Of a stretch of 64,000 bases of DNA, positions 34,332 through 44,358 are shown in pieces. The stretch is from Paraglaciecola sp. (GTDB lineage: Bacteria; Pseudomonadota; Gammaproteobacteria; Enterobacterales; Alteromonadaceae), in assembly GCA_009993955.1 (NCBI GenBank), contig JAACSL010000002.1:62001-126000 (forward strand), given 5' to 3'. How positions within the stretch are numbered: the stretch's first letter is position 1; every line of letters begins with the position of its first letter. Position numbers and translations under genes: made by a program. The notes under the pieces were generated by a model. It was not told the DNA's origin and made no database searches. It saw only the letters and a list, made by a program, of their open reading frames with translations.

Positions 34332-36173
34332 ATGATATTGAGTAAAATGGCCAGAGCTAGCGTATTTAGCGCAATGACCTTGTTGATTGCCTTGGTGGCT
34401 CACGCCCAACAATCTGATGCGTTTAATGAATTATTTGTTGAAGAACCGCAATTTCTGCCCGAAGAACAAGCGTTTCAGTTTGATTTCTCCCAGCAGGATG
34501 ATCAGTTGTTGATCAGTTGGACCGTTGCCGATGGTTATTATCTGTACAAAAAGCAATTCAAAACCGTAGTCAAAAATGCCACCCTCGGTGAAGCCCAATA
34601 TCCACCAGCAGAAACCATAGAAGATGAATATTTTGGTGTATCAGAAGTGTTCAGGCATCAAGTTACACTGCAATATCCTATTTTACAGTCTGTACAGGAT
34701 GGGGTAGTTAAAATTCAGTATCAAGGCTGTGCTGACGCAGGATTGTGTTACCCGCCTACGGTGAAAGTGCTCTATTTAAATGAAGTAAACGCTGGACAGG
34801 CAACAGCTGCAGCAACAAGTGATTATTCAGCAGCAGCGAAGGAGCCAAACTCCACAGATACAAGCACCACAGCACCTGTATCTCAGCAATTTGAATTAGC
34901 TGATTTACTTGCCAATGAGCAAAATCTATTTTGGGTACTATTAATCTTTTTTGCCTTAGGCATGGGCTTAGCACTCACCCCTTGTGTGTTTCCCATGTAT
35001 CCGATTTTATCTGGCATCGTTTTGGGACAAGGTAAAAACGCCAGCGTCTCTCGCTCTTTCAGTTTGTCGATGATTTATGTGCAGGGTATGGCACTCACCT
35101 ATTCGGTATTGGGTTTGATTGTGGCATCAGCTGGTGTGCAGTTCCAAGCAACCTTACAACACCCTGCGATTCTGATTAGCCTCACCGTGGTATTTGTCCT
35201 GTTGGCCATTGTGATGTTTGGCGCTTACGAATTACAAATGCCCTCAAGCTGGCAAGAAAAACTTAACGCCATGAGTAATCAGCAAAAAAGCGGCAGTTAC
35301 ATTGGGGTGTTTGTGATGGGGGCAATATCGGGTTTGGTGGCGTCGCCCTGCACCACCGCGCCGCTGACTGGCATTTTGTTATTCATTGCGCAAAGTGGCG
35401 ATACTTTGCTTGGCTTTTCTGCCTTGTATGCCTTGAGCCTTGGCATGGGTGTGCCCTTGATTCTGTTTGGCATCACTGGCGGTAAATTACTGCCCAAAGC
35501 AGGTAATTGGATGAACATCGTCAAAGTGACTTTTGGTTTTATGATGCTGGCCGTGGCCTTGCTGTTTATTGAGCGTTTAGTCAGTAACGTATTTGTAGAC
35601 GCGGCGTGGGTAGCCTTAGGGTTAGCCACCTTCAGTTATTTTTATGTCATGAATCAGGCCAGTGCCACTAGCTTTTTTAAGGGTGTGCGCAGTTTAGTAA
35701 TTTTCGTTGGTTTGTTTGCCTCAGCGATGTTTGGCTACCAGTTATTTATGCAAACCACCATGCCGTTCAGCAATGAACAAAGCCCCCTTGCTGGCGCGAG
35801 CAAAGCCAGCCACCCTACCTTTGCGGTGGTAAAAAACTTAGCGGATTTTGAAGAAAAACTGGCAGCGGCAAATGCACAAGGTAAATCAGTGATGTTAGAT
35901 TTATACGCTGATTGGTGTGTGGCTTGTAAGGAGTTTGAGAAATATACCTTCCCTGATCCAGCCGTGATGGACGCCCTCAGCAATACCGTATGGATGCAGA
36001 TAGATTTAACCGACAACACGGCAGTGAATTTACAATTTCAAGATCATTTCAAAATCTTGGGTTTACCTACCATATTGTTTTTTGATGCAAAGGGTAAAGA
36101 AATGAACGCCGCACGGGTAACAGGTTTTATGCAAGCTAAACCGTTTGCTGAGCACGTAAGGCGAATCTTTTAA
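34332..36173 (+). CDS. dsbD: Thiol:disulfide interchange protein DsbD
   Basis: About 613 residues with the full three-part layout. After the signal peptide, the periplasmic alpha domain has its cysteine pair in YQGCADAGLCYPP. The eight-helix membrane domain carries the redox cysteines in LALTPCVFPMYPILSGIVLG and LVASPCTTAPLTGILL. The C-terminal thioredoxin-like gamma domain has YADWCVACKEFEKYTF. It passes electrons from cytoplasmic thioredoxin to periplasmic DsbC/DsbG and cytochrome maturation. The ATG at 34332 follows an AGAAG site; a GTG three codons earlier is the alternative. The M23 peptidase gene begins 15 bases after its stop. Confidence 0.95.
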   Translation: MILSKMARASVFSAMTLLIALVAHAQQSDAFNELFVEEPQFLPEEQAFQFDFSQQDDQLLISWTVADGYYLYKKQFKTVVKNATLGEAQYPPAETIEDEYFGVSEVFRHQVTLQYPILQSVQDGVVKIQYQGCADAGLCYPPTVKVLYLNEVNAGQATAAATSDYSAAAKEPNSTDTSTTAPVSQQFELADLLANEQNLFWVLLIFFALGMGLALTPCVFPMYPILSGIVLGQGKNASVSRSFSLSMIYVQGMALTYSVLGLIVASAGVQFQATLQHPAILISLTVVFVLLAIVMFGAYELQMPSSWQEKLNAMSNQQKSGSYIGVFVMGAISGLVASPCTTAPLTGILLFIAQSGDTLLGFSALYALSLGMGVPLILFGITGGKLLPKAGNWMNIVKVTFGFMMLAVALLFIERLVSNVFVDAAWVALGLATFSYFYVMNQASATSFFKGVRSLVIFVGLFASAMFGYQLFMQTTMPFSNEQSPLAGASKASHPTFAVVKNLADFEEKLAAANAQGKSVMLDLYADWCVACKEFEKYTFPDPAVMDALSNTVWMQIDLTDNTAVNLQFQDHFKILGLPTILFFDAKGKEMNAARVTGFMQAKPFAEHVRRIF

Positions 36174-36188
36174 CGGTGGGCCACCACT

Positions 36189-37076
36189 GTGCAAGATAAA
36201 AATACTTGGTGCAAGCTGGCTCAGCGCCAGCTCAATGGCTGGGTTTTGCGTAGGTTGTGTTATTTTGGTTTAGTGGTGTTATCTAGCAGTGTGCAAGCCA
36301 CTTCGGATTATTATTGTTACGCTGGCTGGGCTTGTCTGGAAAAAACACAAAGTGATGCCCATATTGAATTTTGGTTAATTAATCAGTTACCTTACCCCAT
36401 TTCAATGACCCTGACAGTGAGTGGTCAAAATCTAACATTATCAGCAAACACCGATGACCGATTCACGGTAAGTGCATTACCGGCAGGTGTATTTAGCTTG
36501 AATGCTGTCTTGCCCAAGGCTCAGCGTGTATTAGGCATGCGGTTAGCGCGACAAAACCCGGCCTTATACTTTACGGCCCAAGAGACATTAGAATGGACGC
36601 CGGGTGATATGTACGCACAGCATAATAGCCAATATCCTTACCAGTATCCTTATGCTAAAAATCAGTACTTTCCTATTGTGCAGGGTTTTGGTGGTGGTTA
36701 TAGCCATCAAGGCGCCTCACGTTATGCAGTGGATTTTGCGATGCCCATAGGTACCCCAGTGTATGCGGCAAGAAATGGTGTCGTGATAGACTTAATCGAA
36801 CATCACAATAAAGGCGGGGCGAGTCGACGCTTTGCAAAATATGCTAATTTTGTCAGCATTCTGCATGATGATGGCACCACCGGTGAGTATTATCATTTGC
36901 GCAAAAATGGCGTAGTGGTGGTCAGAGGTCAAAACGTAGAGGTAGGTGATTTATTGGGATATTCAGGTAATACGGGGTTTTCCTCGTTACCACATCTGCA
37001 CTTTGCCGTGTATAAAGCCAAAGCCCAGGGTGAGTTCGAATCTTTACCTTTTCACTTCATGCCAGAACATGAGTGA
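36189..37076 (+). CDS. Periplasmic M23-family (LytM-type) peptidase
   Basis: 295 residues starting at GTG: a signal region (LRRLCYFGLVVLSSSVQAT), an N-terminal beta domain, then a peptidase M23 domain. Zinc ligands are visible: HQGASRYAVDFAMPIGTPVYAARNGVV (first His and Asp) and LPHLHFAVYKA (HxH), with GEYYHLRKNGVVV supplying the catalytic His. M23 enzymes cut peptide cross-bridges or act as activators of amidases; with all ligands present it is probably active. It follows dsbD closely and may share its transcript; two Cys near the mature N-terminus (YYCYAGWAC) would be oxidised there. Confidence 0.87.
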   Translation: MQDKNTWCKLAQRQLNGWVLRRLCYFGLVVLSSSVQATSDYYCYAGWACLEKTQSDAHIEFWLINQLPYPISMTLTVSGQNLTLSANTDDRFTVSALPAGVFSLNAVLPKAQRVLGMRLARQNPALYFTAQETLEWTPGDMYAQHNSQYPYQYPYAKNQYFPIVQGFGGGYSHQGASRYAVDFAMPIGTPVYAARNGVVIDLIEHHNKGGASRRFAKYANFVSILHDDGTTGEYYHLRKNGVVVVRGQNVEVGDLLGYSGNTGFSSLPHLHFAVYKAKAQGEFESLPFHFMPEHE

Positions 37077-37094
37077 TGGATCAAACTTGACGGC

Positions 37095-40000
37095 CTAGTA
37101 CCACATCCGTTCCACTAACTCCGGCAACTCTTCAGCAGGTACCGGTTTAGAAAAGTAGTAACCCTGCAGGTGCGCACATTGGTGTTTATTAAAAAACGTC
37201 ACTTGTTCTTTGGTTTCGATACCTTCTGCCACACAACTCATGTTTAACTGCGTCGCCATGCTCAAGGTGGTTAAGATGATGGCTTCGTTGTTTTTATTTT
37301 TCCCAATGTCATCCACAAAACTCTTATCAACCTTAATGATGCTTATCGGGAACTCTTTCAAATATTTCAGTGACGAATAGCCCGTGCCAAAGTCATCTAA
37401 GGCAATCAGGAATCCAGCCCGTTGAATCTGCTGCATGAACTCTAAGGCTTTGTCATAATCGCGCATCAAGGCACTCTCAGTAATCTCAAAGCGGATCGCC
37501 GACACAGGCATTTCGTGAAATTCTAACAAAAGTAATATCTTGTCGATGGATGATTGATTTTCAAAATGTCGGGCAGAAAGGTTAACCGACAAATAACCGT
37601 CAAAACCGCCCAACCGTAATGATTTCAATACCGGCATGGCGCGTTCAAACGCATCGAGGGTCATTTGTTCAATTAAACCCAACTCTTCGGCAATAGGAAT
37701 AAATTTGTCAGGGGGGATCATGCCGTTTTTGGTGGGCCAGCGCATGAGAATTTCAAAGCCCTCCACCCAGCCTTTGTCTACATTCACGATAGGTTGATAG
37801 TAATTTTTAAAGCGCTTCTGTTGATGCGCTATTTTTAATTTATTTTCTAACGCGAGACGTTCTTTGACCAAGGCATCCATTTCAGCAGTGAAAAACTGAA
37901 AGTTACTGCGCCCCTGCTCTTTCGCGTGGTACATGGCGATATCTGCATTTCTCAGCAGTTCTTCGGCGGTTTTCCCGTCACCAGGATACATGGCAATACC
38001 GATGCTCGACGAGACGCTGACCGTTTGATTGAGTAAGGAAACAGGTAGGTCGATGACCTCACTGACTTCAAATACCAAAGCACTGATGTTTTCCACCGAG
38101 CTTACATCTTCAATCATAATGACAAACTCGTCTCCCCCTAACCGGGCAACGGTGTCTTCTTTGCGCAGTTTGTCGGTCAGACGTTTGGCTATAACTTTAA
38201 GCAGTTCATCCCCCGCCTTATGACCAAGGCTGTCATTAACTTGCTTGAAACGATCGAGATCGATAAAAAATACCGCAATACTATTATTATGGCGGTTAGC
38301 ATGCTCCAGTCCGCGTTCAATCCTATCCAACAATAAACTGCGATTGGGCAAGCCCGTCAACGCATCGTAGTTAGCCAATTTAACTAATTTGTGCTCGGCT
38401 TTTTTCTGCTCACTGATGTCTGACAAAATCAGTAAATAGTACTCAATGCGTTCAGGTTGTTGTTCGTTAGCGATGGCATTTAAATACACCAAAACATCAC
38501 ATACGGTGCCATCTGAGAAAACAATTTGGTCTTCTCCCTTCCAATGATCATTGGCTTTTAAAGACACAAGTCGATTGATAAAACTCTCCGTATTGGCAAT
38601 TTGTGCACGACTAATAATGTTCAGTTCTTTAGCTAAGTCTGCGCCTTCTTGAATACCAAACGCCGAGCAAAAAGCATCATTGGCGGCGATGGCTTGGCGT
38701 TTATCATCAAAAATAATCACCCAATCGTGGGTATGTTTGAAGGCCTCACCAAACAAACGCAGATTTTCTTTGTTCAACATCGTGTCGCTGATATTGGTAT
38801 ATGTGCCGGTGACCAAAATCGGTGTCCCTGTCTGCTCATCGGTCTTAACTGCGCTACCCGTGTCTCGATACCAGACCCATTCTCCGCGTTGATTACGCAT
38901 GCGATAACTCACGTCCAAATCCGCATTGCTCTGCGCTAAAAAGTCGCGCCAATTCGATTCATAGTGTGCTTTGTCTTGTTCGTGCACCAACTCAAGGTGT
39001 TGAGCAAAGCTGATTGTGTCGTCATCAAAGGTATAACCAAGTTCAGCACGCAGACGTGGCGCATAAAATTGATCGTCGCTTAGTTGGTATTCCCAAATAT
39101 CACTGTTACTTGCGCTTAAAGCGAGGGCTAATTTGTTTTTACTTTGCACCATTTGCTCATGGGCGGTCATTAAGCGTTGATTGTGAATATGTCGACGCCA
39201 CCACCAAATAGACAAACAGATGAGCACAATGACACCATAAGCCGAGTAGGCAACAGGCGATAACCACGGTGCGTAATTAACCTTGATATTAACTATCGCA
39301 GGCTCAGTTAATGATCCATCAATAGAGTCAAACGCTCGGACTTCCAAACGATATTTACCAGGTTCTAGCTTTGGAAAGGAAATTTCTGGAGCAGTGCTAA
39401 TGGGATAACTCACCGTACTCGAACCCACCAGTCGCACTTGGTAGCGTTTGTTGCGCTGATTTTCAAAGTCCAAGGTAGAGTAGTGTATCGCCAAGCCTAA
39501 ATCGTTGTATTGCAGTTCAATCGTTTGGTTAGACAGATCGGTTAACGGCAGGGGTAGCTTATTGGTATTGAGGTTAATTTGGGTAATGAATACCGATGTC
39601 GCTACATGATTTTTGCTACTGAGTTTTTGCGGATCAAATATTGTCAAACCTTTGAGGGAACCGAAGACCATGCGGCCATCGTCCAGCAACGCATTGCTGT
39701 ATTGGTTAAACTCCAAGTTCACTAAACCTTGCTCAAAACCAAATTTTTGGATGGTGTGAGTGTCCGCAATAAACTTGAGTAACCCACTGTGAGAGCTCAT
39801 CCAAATATTGCCCTCTTTATCCAACTGCAAACCGTAGATGGAATTACTGGGCAATAGATCATTGCGTGAATAAAAGTATTTTTGTTCATGGGTAGTGGCG
39901 TCAATCCCCACCAAACCATAAGTAGGGTAGGCAATCCACATGATATTGTTTTTATCCACTACCACGCTATCAGGGGAAATATCATTTTTTGCGTACTGCT

Positions 40001-41741
40001 TAGGCAAGGAATGCAAGGACGTGAGCGCCTTGGTGTTATTGTCCATCTGCCACAGTTGGCCAAGTGTCGCCACAAAAGTCGCGTTGCTATCGGTTTGAGG
40101 ATGATCAAAAAATCGATAAGTTAGCTGAGGGTTAATTTGTGAACTGAGTTGCTCAAGGCGCACAACCTCACCGGTACTGGGCGAATACTGATAAAAATCA
40201 CTGCGACCAATGAGCATCAGGTCATCATTGGGTAGCTTATGCATGGCAAATACATTTTTGTTTAAGATAGCCTGCTGATTTTGGTTTGCGATTTTCAGGG
40301 GTAGATTTTGTCGGCGTTGAGAATCGAAACTAATCAACCCCTCATCCGTGAGTAACCACAACTTCTGGTCTTTGTCAGGAATGATTTGATGTACTGTGGA
40401 GGCAGAGGTTTGCACTTTGTTATCGGCAGACACCATAAAACTCTCGGTTTGGCCGCTTTTAAGATAATAGAGGTTCAAACCGTTGCGTGTACCCACCCAC
40501 AGATTGTCTTCGTTCTGTTGCGCGATGCTCCAGACTTGGTTGTGACTTAATACTTTATTTTGGCGCCCGCCTCGTGCATTAAAGACATTGTTAAACAGCG
40601 TGGTTCTGGGTGACCAATAAATCGCACCATCAGACTCAGTGCCTAGCCAAAAATTTTGATTTCGATCAATGAGGATCTCACGTAAGGCGTCACCGGCCAA
40701 ATAGTCCCGACTATCGGTGGGTAAAAAAAGTTGCTGCAGTTGTTTTCCGTCTGGGTAGTAGCTATAAAGGCCCTCATCCGTGGCCACAAAAAACTTATTG
40801 TCGGGCGTCTGCACCATGCGCCAAATATTGCGCTCAGCAATAATCTGGGTGCTTTTAGGTAAAAGTGATTCAGTATTTGCCACGTAATTCAGTGTGGCTT
40901 GCAAAGGCATTGAAAACAGACCTTCAACCGTACCAATCCACAAGTTATCTTCATTATCAATCAGCAGAAACTTGCTATTTGTATTGTCGTTGTTGCGTGC
41001 AATTTTTTGCAGATAATCTATGGGAACGGCCACCTTGGTGCTCAAATCTAGGCCCAACAACCCCGTGGTGGTGGCGATAAATAGGGTATTTTTATATTTG
41101 CTTACCCACCGAATGTAGTCTGTTGTAAGTAACTCCTCACTTAACCCATACACCACAGTATAAGCATGGGTCTTGGGCGAATAACGAAGCACTTTTTCAT
41201 CCATGCCCAACCAAATATCACCTGTCTCATCTTCAAATATTGTATTGGCTGGTTGTATGAAATTCGGATCTTGGGAATATTTCAGATCAACACGACGGGT
41301 TAATGTGTTAGTGCTTAATTCCAACTCGTAGACCCCTGAAACCAAGGTGCTTATCCATAAACTGCCCCGGGAGTCTTGAAAAATATATTCAATTTGAGTT
41401 TCAGCAAGCTCATCATTGGCACCGTTTATCGGCACACTTTGATAACCATCGTAGCGATTGAGTCCACCTTCGGTTCCCACCCACAAAAAACCCTGCTGGT
41501 CGAGCAGCATAGTTCTGACAGTGTCTTGAGTTAATCCCTGCTCAGTGGATAGACGAGTAAAGGTGGGTTCGGTGAGTAAAGGTACTGCTTGGGTATGACT
41601 AACGATGGTGAAGGCGCTCAACACCATGAAAAAAATGCGCGATTTTTGCCCGACATTTACCCATAGCCGGCTACATGCGTTGTGCATGGCACACATAAAA
41701 TGAGGAGCATGAAGAACTGTTCGCACGTTAATTTTTATCAC
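37095..41741 (-). CDS. Giant sensor: beta-propeller + Y_Y_Y + TM + PAS + GGDEF-EAL
   Basis: 1548 residues. A signal peptide (FFMVLSAFTIVSHTQA) leads to about 700 residues of Reg_prop propeller repeats (LDQQGFLWVGTEGGLNRYDG, DSRGSLWISTL, EGNIWMSSHSGLLKF) and a Y_Y_Y domain (YQVRLVGSS, LEPGKYRLEVRAFD), then one membrane helix (about 830-848), two PAS domains, a GGDEF domain (ARLGGDEFVIMIED with RKED I-site) and an EAL domain (FEILMRW, DDFGTGYSSLKYL, AEGIET). Such periplasmic propellers usually feed histidine kinases; here the output is c-di-GMP turnover. Both catalytic signatures look usable (EAL reads EIL). GTG start; later in-frame ATGs are possible. Confidence 0.9.
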   Translation of the reverse strand: MIKINVRTVLHAPHFMCAMHNACSRLWVNVGQKSRIFFMVLSAFTIVSHTQAVPLLTEPTFTRLSTEQGLTQDTVRTMLLDQQGFLWVGTEGGLNRYDGYQSVPINGANDELAETQIEYIFQDSRGSLWISTLVSGVYELELSTNTLTRRVDLKYSQDPNFIQPANTIFEDETGDIWLGMDEKVLRYSPKTHAYTVVYGLSEELLTTDYIRWVSKYKNTLFIATTTGLLGLDLSTKVAVPIDYLQKIARNNDNTNSKFLLIDNEDNLWIGTVEGLFSMPLQATLNYVANTESLLPKSTQIIAERNIWRMVQTPDNKFFVATDEGLYSYYPDGKQLQQLFLPTDSRDYLAGDALREILIDRNQNFWLGTESDGAIYWSPRTTLFNNVFNARGGRQNKVLSHNQVWSIAQQNEDNLWVGTRNGLNLYYLKSGQTESFMVSADNKVQTSASTVHQIIPDKDQKLWLLTDEGLISFDSQRRQNLPLKIANQNQQAILNKNVFAMHKLPNDDLMLIGRSDFYQYSPSTGEVVRLEQLSSQINPQLTYRFFDHPQTDSNATFVATLGQLWQMDNNTKALTSLHSLPKQYAKNDISPDSVVVDKNNIMWIAYPTYGLVGIDATTHEQKYFYSRNDLLPSNSIYGLQLDKEGNIWMSSHSGLLKFIADTHTIQKFGFEQGLVNLEFNQYSNALLDDGRMVFGSLKGLTIFDPQKLSSKNHVATSVFITQINLNTNKLPLPLTDLSNQTIELQYNDLGLAIHYSTLDFENQRNKRYQVRLVGSSTVSYPISTAPEISFPKLEPGKYRLEVRAFDSIDGSLTEPAIVNIKVNYAPWLSPVAYSAYGVIVLICLSIWWWRRHIHNQRLMTAHEQMVQSKNKLALALSASNSDIWEYQLSDDQFYAPRLRAELGYTFDDDTISFAQHLELVHEQDKAHYESNWRDFLAQSNADLDVSYRMRNQRGEWVWYRDTGSAVKTDEQTGTPILVTGTYTNISDTMLNKENLRLFGEAFKHTHDWVIIFDDKRQAIAANDAFCSAFGIQEGADLAKELNIISRAQIANTESFINRLVSLKANDHWKGEDQIVFSDGTVCDVLVYLNAIANEQQPERIEYYLLILSDISEQKKAEHKLVKLANYDALTGLPNRSLLLDRIERGLEHANRHNNSIAVFFIDLDRFKQVNDSLGHKAGDELLKVIAKRLTDKLRKEDTVARLGGDEFVIMIEDVSSVENISALVFEVSEVIDLPVSLLNQTVSVSSSIGIAMYPGDGKTAEELLRNADIAMYHAKEQGRSNFQFFTAEMDALVKERLALENKLKIAHQQKRFKNYYQPIVNVDKGWVEGFEILMRWPTKNGMIPPDKFIPIAEELGLIEQMTLDAFERAMPVLKSLRLGGFDGYLSVNLSARHFENQSSIDKILLLLEFHEMPVSAIRFEITESALMRDYDKALEFMQQIQRAGFLIALDDFGTGYSSLKYLKEFPISIIKVDKSFVDDIGKNKNNEAIILTTLSMATQLNMSCVAEGIETKEQVTFFNKHQCAHLQGYYFSKPVPAEELPELVERMWY

Positions 41742-41945
41742 ACATTATTGTTATCAACTACGTCAACCTAAACACTATTTGTGACTATCCGTGTAACCTG
41801 CATGGTCGCTCTACCTTAGCCACAATGTACCTAACTTGAGTTGGCGTAAATCATTGTTTTTTATTATATAGAGCCGAAGAAAGTGCTTAAAACTTAGTAA
41901 ACTCCGGTTATCTTGCGTTATTTTCAAAGTATTGGCAAAAACTTG

Positions 41946-42575
41946 TTAACGTGTGCCAAATAGTTTGTCTCCTGCATCCCCCAAGCCGGGCAATATATAT
42001 CCCTGATCATTGAGTTTTTTGTCGATGGCAGCCGTGTATATGTCTACATCTGGATGTTTGGCACGCACCGCTGCAATGCCTTCTGGAGCGGCCACAAGAA
42101 ACAGCCCCATAATGTTTAAACACCCTTTTTGTTTGAGTAAATCGATGGTGGCAATCAATGTACCACCTGTTGCCAACATCGGATCAACAATTAATGCCGT
42201 GCGCTCATCTATGTCTTTTACCACTTTGTCAAAATAGGCAACCGGTTGCAGGGTTTCCTCGTTACGATAGAGACCAACTACTGAGATTTTGGCATTAGGA
42301 ATGAGCTTCATCACGCCGTCTAACATACCTAGACCTGCTCTTAAAATGGGCACCACGGTTATTTTTTTACCGCGAATTTTTTGCGTTGCGATGGCTTCTC
42401 CATTCCAACCAACAATGTGATTGTTTTCGGTCTCAAGGTGACGAGTTGCTTCATAGGTCAAAAGATTGCCTACCTCACTGGCAAGTTCGCGAAAATCCTT
42501 GGTACTGACCCCCGACTCCCGCATCAAACCTAATTTATGTTGAACCAAAGGATGTTTAATCTCGTGCACTGCCAT
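41946..42575 (-). CDS. upp: Uracil phosphoribosyltransferase
   Basis: 209 residues, the usual Upp length. It makes UMP from uracil and PRPP. Seen: [24 protein letters not shown] at the start, [17 protein letters not shown], the PRPP loop [19 protein letters not shown], and the uracil-binding [17 protein letters not shown] end. I set the start at the ATG of [10 protein letters not shown], with AAGGG upstream; the longer reading from 42626 overlaps the neighbouring gene. The usual uraA permease is not adjacent. Confidence 0.96.
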   Translation of the reverse strand: MAVHEIKHPLVQHKLGLMRESGVSTKDFRELASEVGNLLTYEATRHLETENNHIVGWNGEAIATQKIRGKKITVVPILRAGLGMLDGVMKLIPNAKISVVGLYRNEETLQPVAYFDKVVKDIDERTALIVDPMLATGGTLIATIDLLKQKGCLNIMGLFLVAAPEGIAAVRAKHPDVDIYTAAIDKKLNDQGYILPGLGDAGDKLFGTR

Positions 42576-42625
42576 TATTTTACCCTTATTTTTAAAATGT
42601 GTTTTTTGACTCAGTGCCGCAGCCA

Positions 42626-43219
42626 TCAGCCCTGCAACTTGGTATTACAGTGTAATGCATGTTCCAACAGTTCTGGGTAAAAAGCTAAAAAAGTTGTCTC
42701 AAAATGCTCAAACTGTGCATCCACAAATGCCTGGGCTTCATCAGCAAAGCTAATTTTACCGTGCAGACGCCGTTCGATCCCTTTGAAGGCACGCAAACAA
42801 CTGCTTCGCTGGTGATAATTTGTTAGCCATTGTTGCCTGATTAAACTGTCAGATAGCCCTTGAAAGTGCGGTGATACAGCTTGGTTAAATGAAGCGAGTT
42901 GAGTGTAAAAAGACGAAAAAAGTTGTTCAGCTGGATAATTGGCAAATTTGGACCAGTGATACAGCAATAAGTGATCAAACACGATGTCGATAACGATACC
43001 TGCGACACGCCGGATGGATGGTGAAAATTGTGCTCGCAACGCGACGACGGCAGGGTGTTGATCGGTGTAAACATCAACTTGGCGATGCAACTTAATGCCT
43101 ACAACTAAACGCTGGGGTAAACCCACATAGTTTTGGCCTTTAATAAAATCGCCAAGGAAGTTGCCCAATAAATCACTGTGGCAATGTTGAGCAATGTGTA
43201 AGTGCGCAATGTAGTTCAA
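42626..43219 (-). CDS. acpH: Acyl carrier protein phosphodiesterase-like
   Basis: 197 residues matching the AcpH (YajB) family: it opens [12 protein letters not shown] and continues [48 protein letters not shown], an HD-phosphohydrolase-like set of His and Asp. The E. coli enzyme removes 4'-phosphopantetheine from acyl carrier protein. It lies 50 bases upstream of upp on the same strand and may be co-transcribed, with no obvious functional link. Confidence 0.87.
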   Translation of the reverse strand: MNYIAHLHIAQHCHSDLLGNFLGDFIKGQNYVGLPQRLVVGIKLHRQVDVYTDQHPAVVALRAQFSPSIRRVAGIVIDIVFDHLLLYHWSKFANYPAEQLFSSFYTQLASFNQAVSPHFQGLSDSLIRQQWLTNYHQRSSCLRAFKGIERRLHGKISFADEAQAFVDAQFEHFETTFLAFYPELLEHALHCNTKLQG

Positions 43220-43285
43220 GCTAGACCTATTTCGTAACTAAACATGACAAACTTTGCAGCAAAAATCGCTGATAAGACCAGTATT

Positions 43286-43316
43286 TTGCTGCTAAATTCA
43301 AATTGAGCCCTATAAT
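43286..43316 (+). promoter_or_regulatory. Promoter candidate for aroQ-accB-accC
   Basis: A perfect -10 TATAAT (43311-43316) lies 70 bases before aroQ, with a TTGCTG -35 candidate (43286-43291) at a rather long 19-base spacing. Position between divergent acpH and aroQ fits a sigma-70 promoter for the acc operon. Confidence 0.45.
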
Positions 43317-43385
43317 GGGGTCACTTTATCGGCCCCTTCGGTTATTTTGTACGCAAAATACACGAATTTACGAAGCGAAATCACT

Positions 43386-43826
43386 GTGAACGTTTTACTT
43401 TTGAATGGGCCCAACCTAAACATGTTGGGTCAACGTGAGCCGCACATTTATGGTGCCAGCAGTTTAGATCAGATAGTTCAAGAACTGCAAACCAAGGCCG
43501 GTCTACTAGGCCTCAGTATGAAACATGTTCAATCAAATGCTGAGCATGTTTTAATTGACAGTATTCACGCCGCGTTTAAAAAATGTGATTTTATCATCAT
43601 CAATCCTGGCGCATTCACGCATACCAGCATTGCGCTACGCGACGCGATGTTGAGCGTAGCCCTACCTTTTATCGAAATTCATCTGTCAAACGTGCATGCC
43701 AGAGAAACCTTTCGGCATCATTCCTATCTAAGTGACATTGCTCAAGGGGTCATTTGTGGGTTTGGTACTCAGGGTTATGAGTTTGCTTTACAAGCAGCCC
43801 ACAAATTTTTGACTCAAAAAAAATAG
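43386..43826 (+). CDS. aroQ: Type II 3-dehydroquinate dehydratase
   Basis: 146 residues from the GTG start used here, the family's usual size (a TTG reading from 43347 adds an unlikely tail). Signature [22 protein letters not shown] holds the catalytic Tyr/Arg lid, [17 protein letters not shown] the substrate loop, and [21 protein letters not shown] the catalytic His. Third step of the shikimate pathway. It precedes accB by 52 bases, the arrangement conserved in many gammaproteobacteria. Confidence 0.95.
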   Translation: MNVLLLNGPNLNMLGQREPHIYGASSLDQIVQELQTKAGLLGLSMKHVQSNAEHVLIDSIHAAFKKCDFIIINPGAFTHTSIALRDAMLSVALPFIEIHLSNVHARETFRHHSYLSDIAQGVICGFGTQGYEFALQAAHKFLTQKK

Positions 43827-43878
43827 TGCCCAGATCACTAACACATTATTCAGATATTCAAGAACAGAGAGAGACACA

Positions 43879-44346
43879 ATGGACATACGTAAAATAAAAA
43901 AATTAATCGAACTGGTGGAAGAATCCGGCATATCAGAATTAGAAATTACCGAAGGTGAAGAATCCGTCAGGATCCACAGAAGTGGCAGCCAAAGTGCTGG
44001 TATGCAGGCACCCATGCAATACGTACAACCCCAATATATGGCAGCACCTCAAGCACCAGCACCCGTGGCTGCACCTGCCGCCAGTGCAGCGTCTGCAACA
44101 AGCGAACCCAGTGGCCATATTCTGCGTTCACCAATGGTGGGTACTTTTTATCGCTCTTCCTCACCGGGTGCTAAGTCGTTTGTCGAAGTGGGCCAAAAAG
44201 TCAATGTGGGTGACACCTTGTGCATTATCGAAGCGATGAAAATGATGAATCAAATCGAATCTGACAAGGCAGGGGTGATTAAACAAATTCTAGTTGAAAA
44301 CCAAGAGCCCGTTGAATTCGATCAACCCATGTTTGTCATCGAATAA
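43879..44346 (+). CDS. accB: Biotin carboxyl carrier protein of acetyl-CoA carboxylase
   Basis: 155 residues. The N-terminal [20 protein letters not shown] region, an Ala/Pro-rich flexible linker (about 60-80) and the biotinyl domain with the biotinylated Lys in [15 protein letters not shown] are all present, plus the family thumb ([14 protein letters not shown]). It carries CO2 from AccC to the carboxyltransferase for malonyl-CoA synthesis. Twelve bases separate it from accC. Confidence 0.97.
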   Translation: MDIRKIKKLIELVEESGISELEITEGEESVRIHRSGSQSAGMQAPMQYVQPQYMAAPQAPAPVAAPAASAASATSEPSGHILRSPMVGTFYRSSSPGAKSFVEVGQKVNVGDTLCIIEAMKMMNQIESDKAGVIKQILVENQEPVEFDQPMFVIE

Positions 44347-44358
44347 AGGCGATTAACT

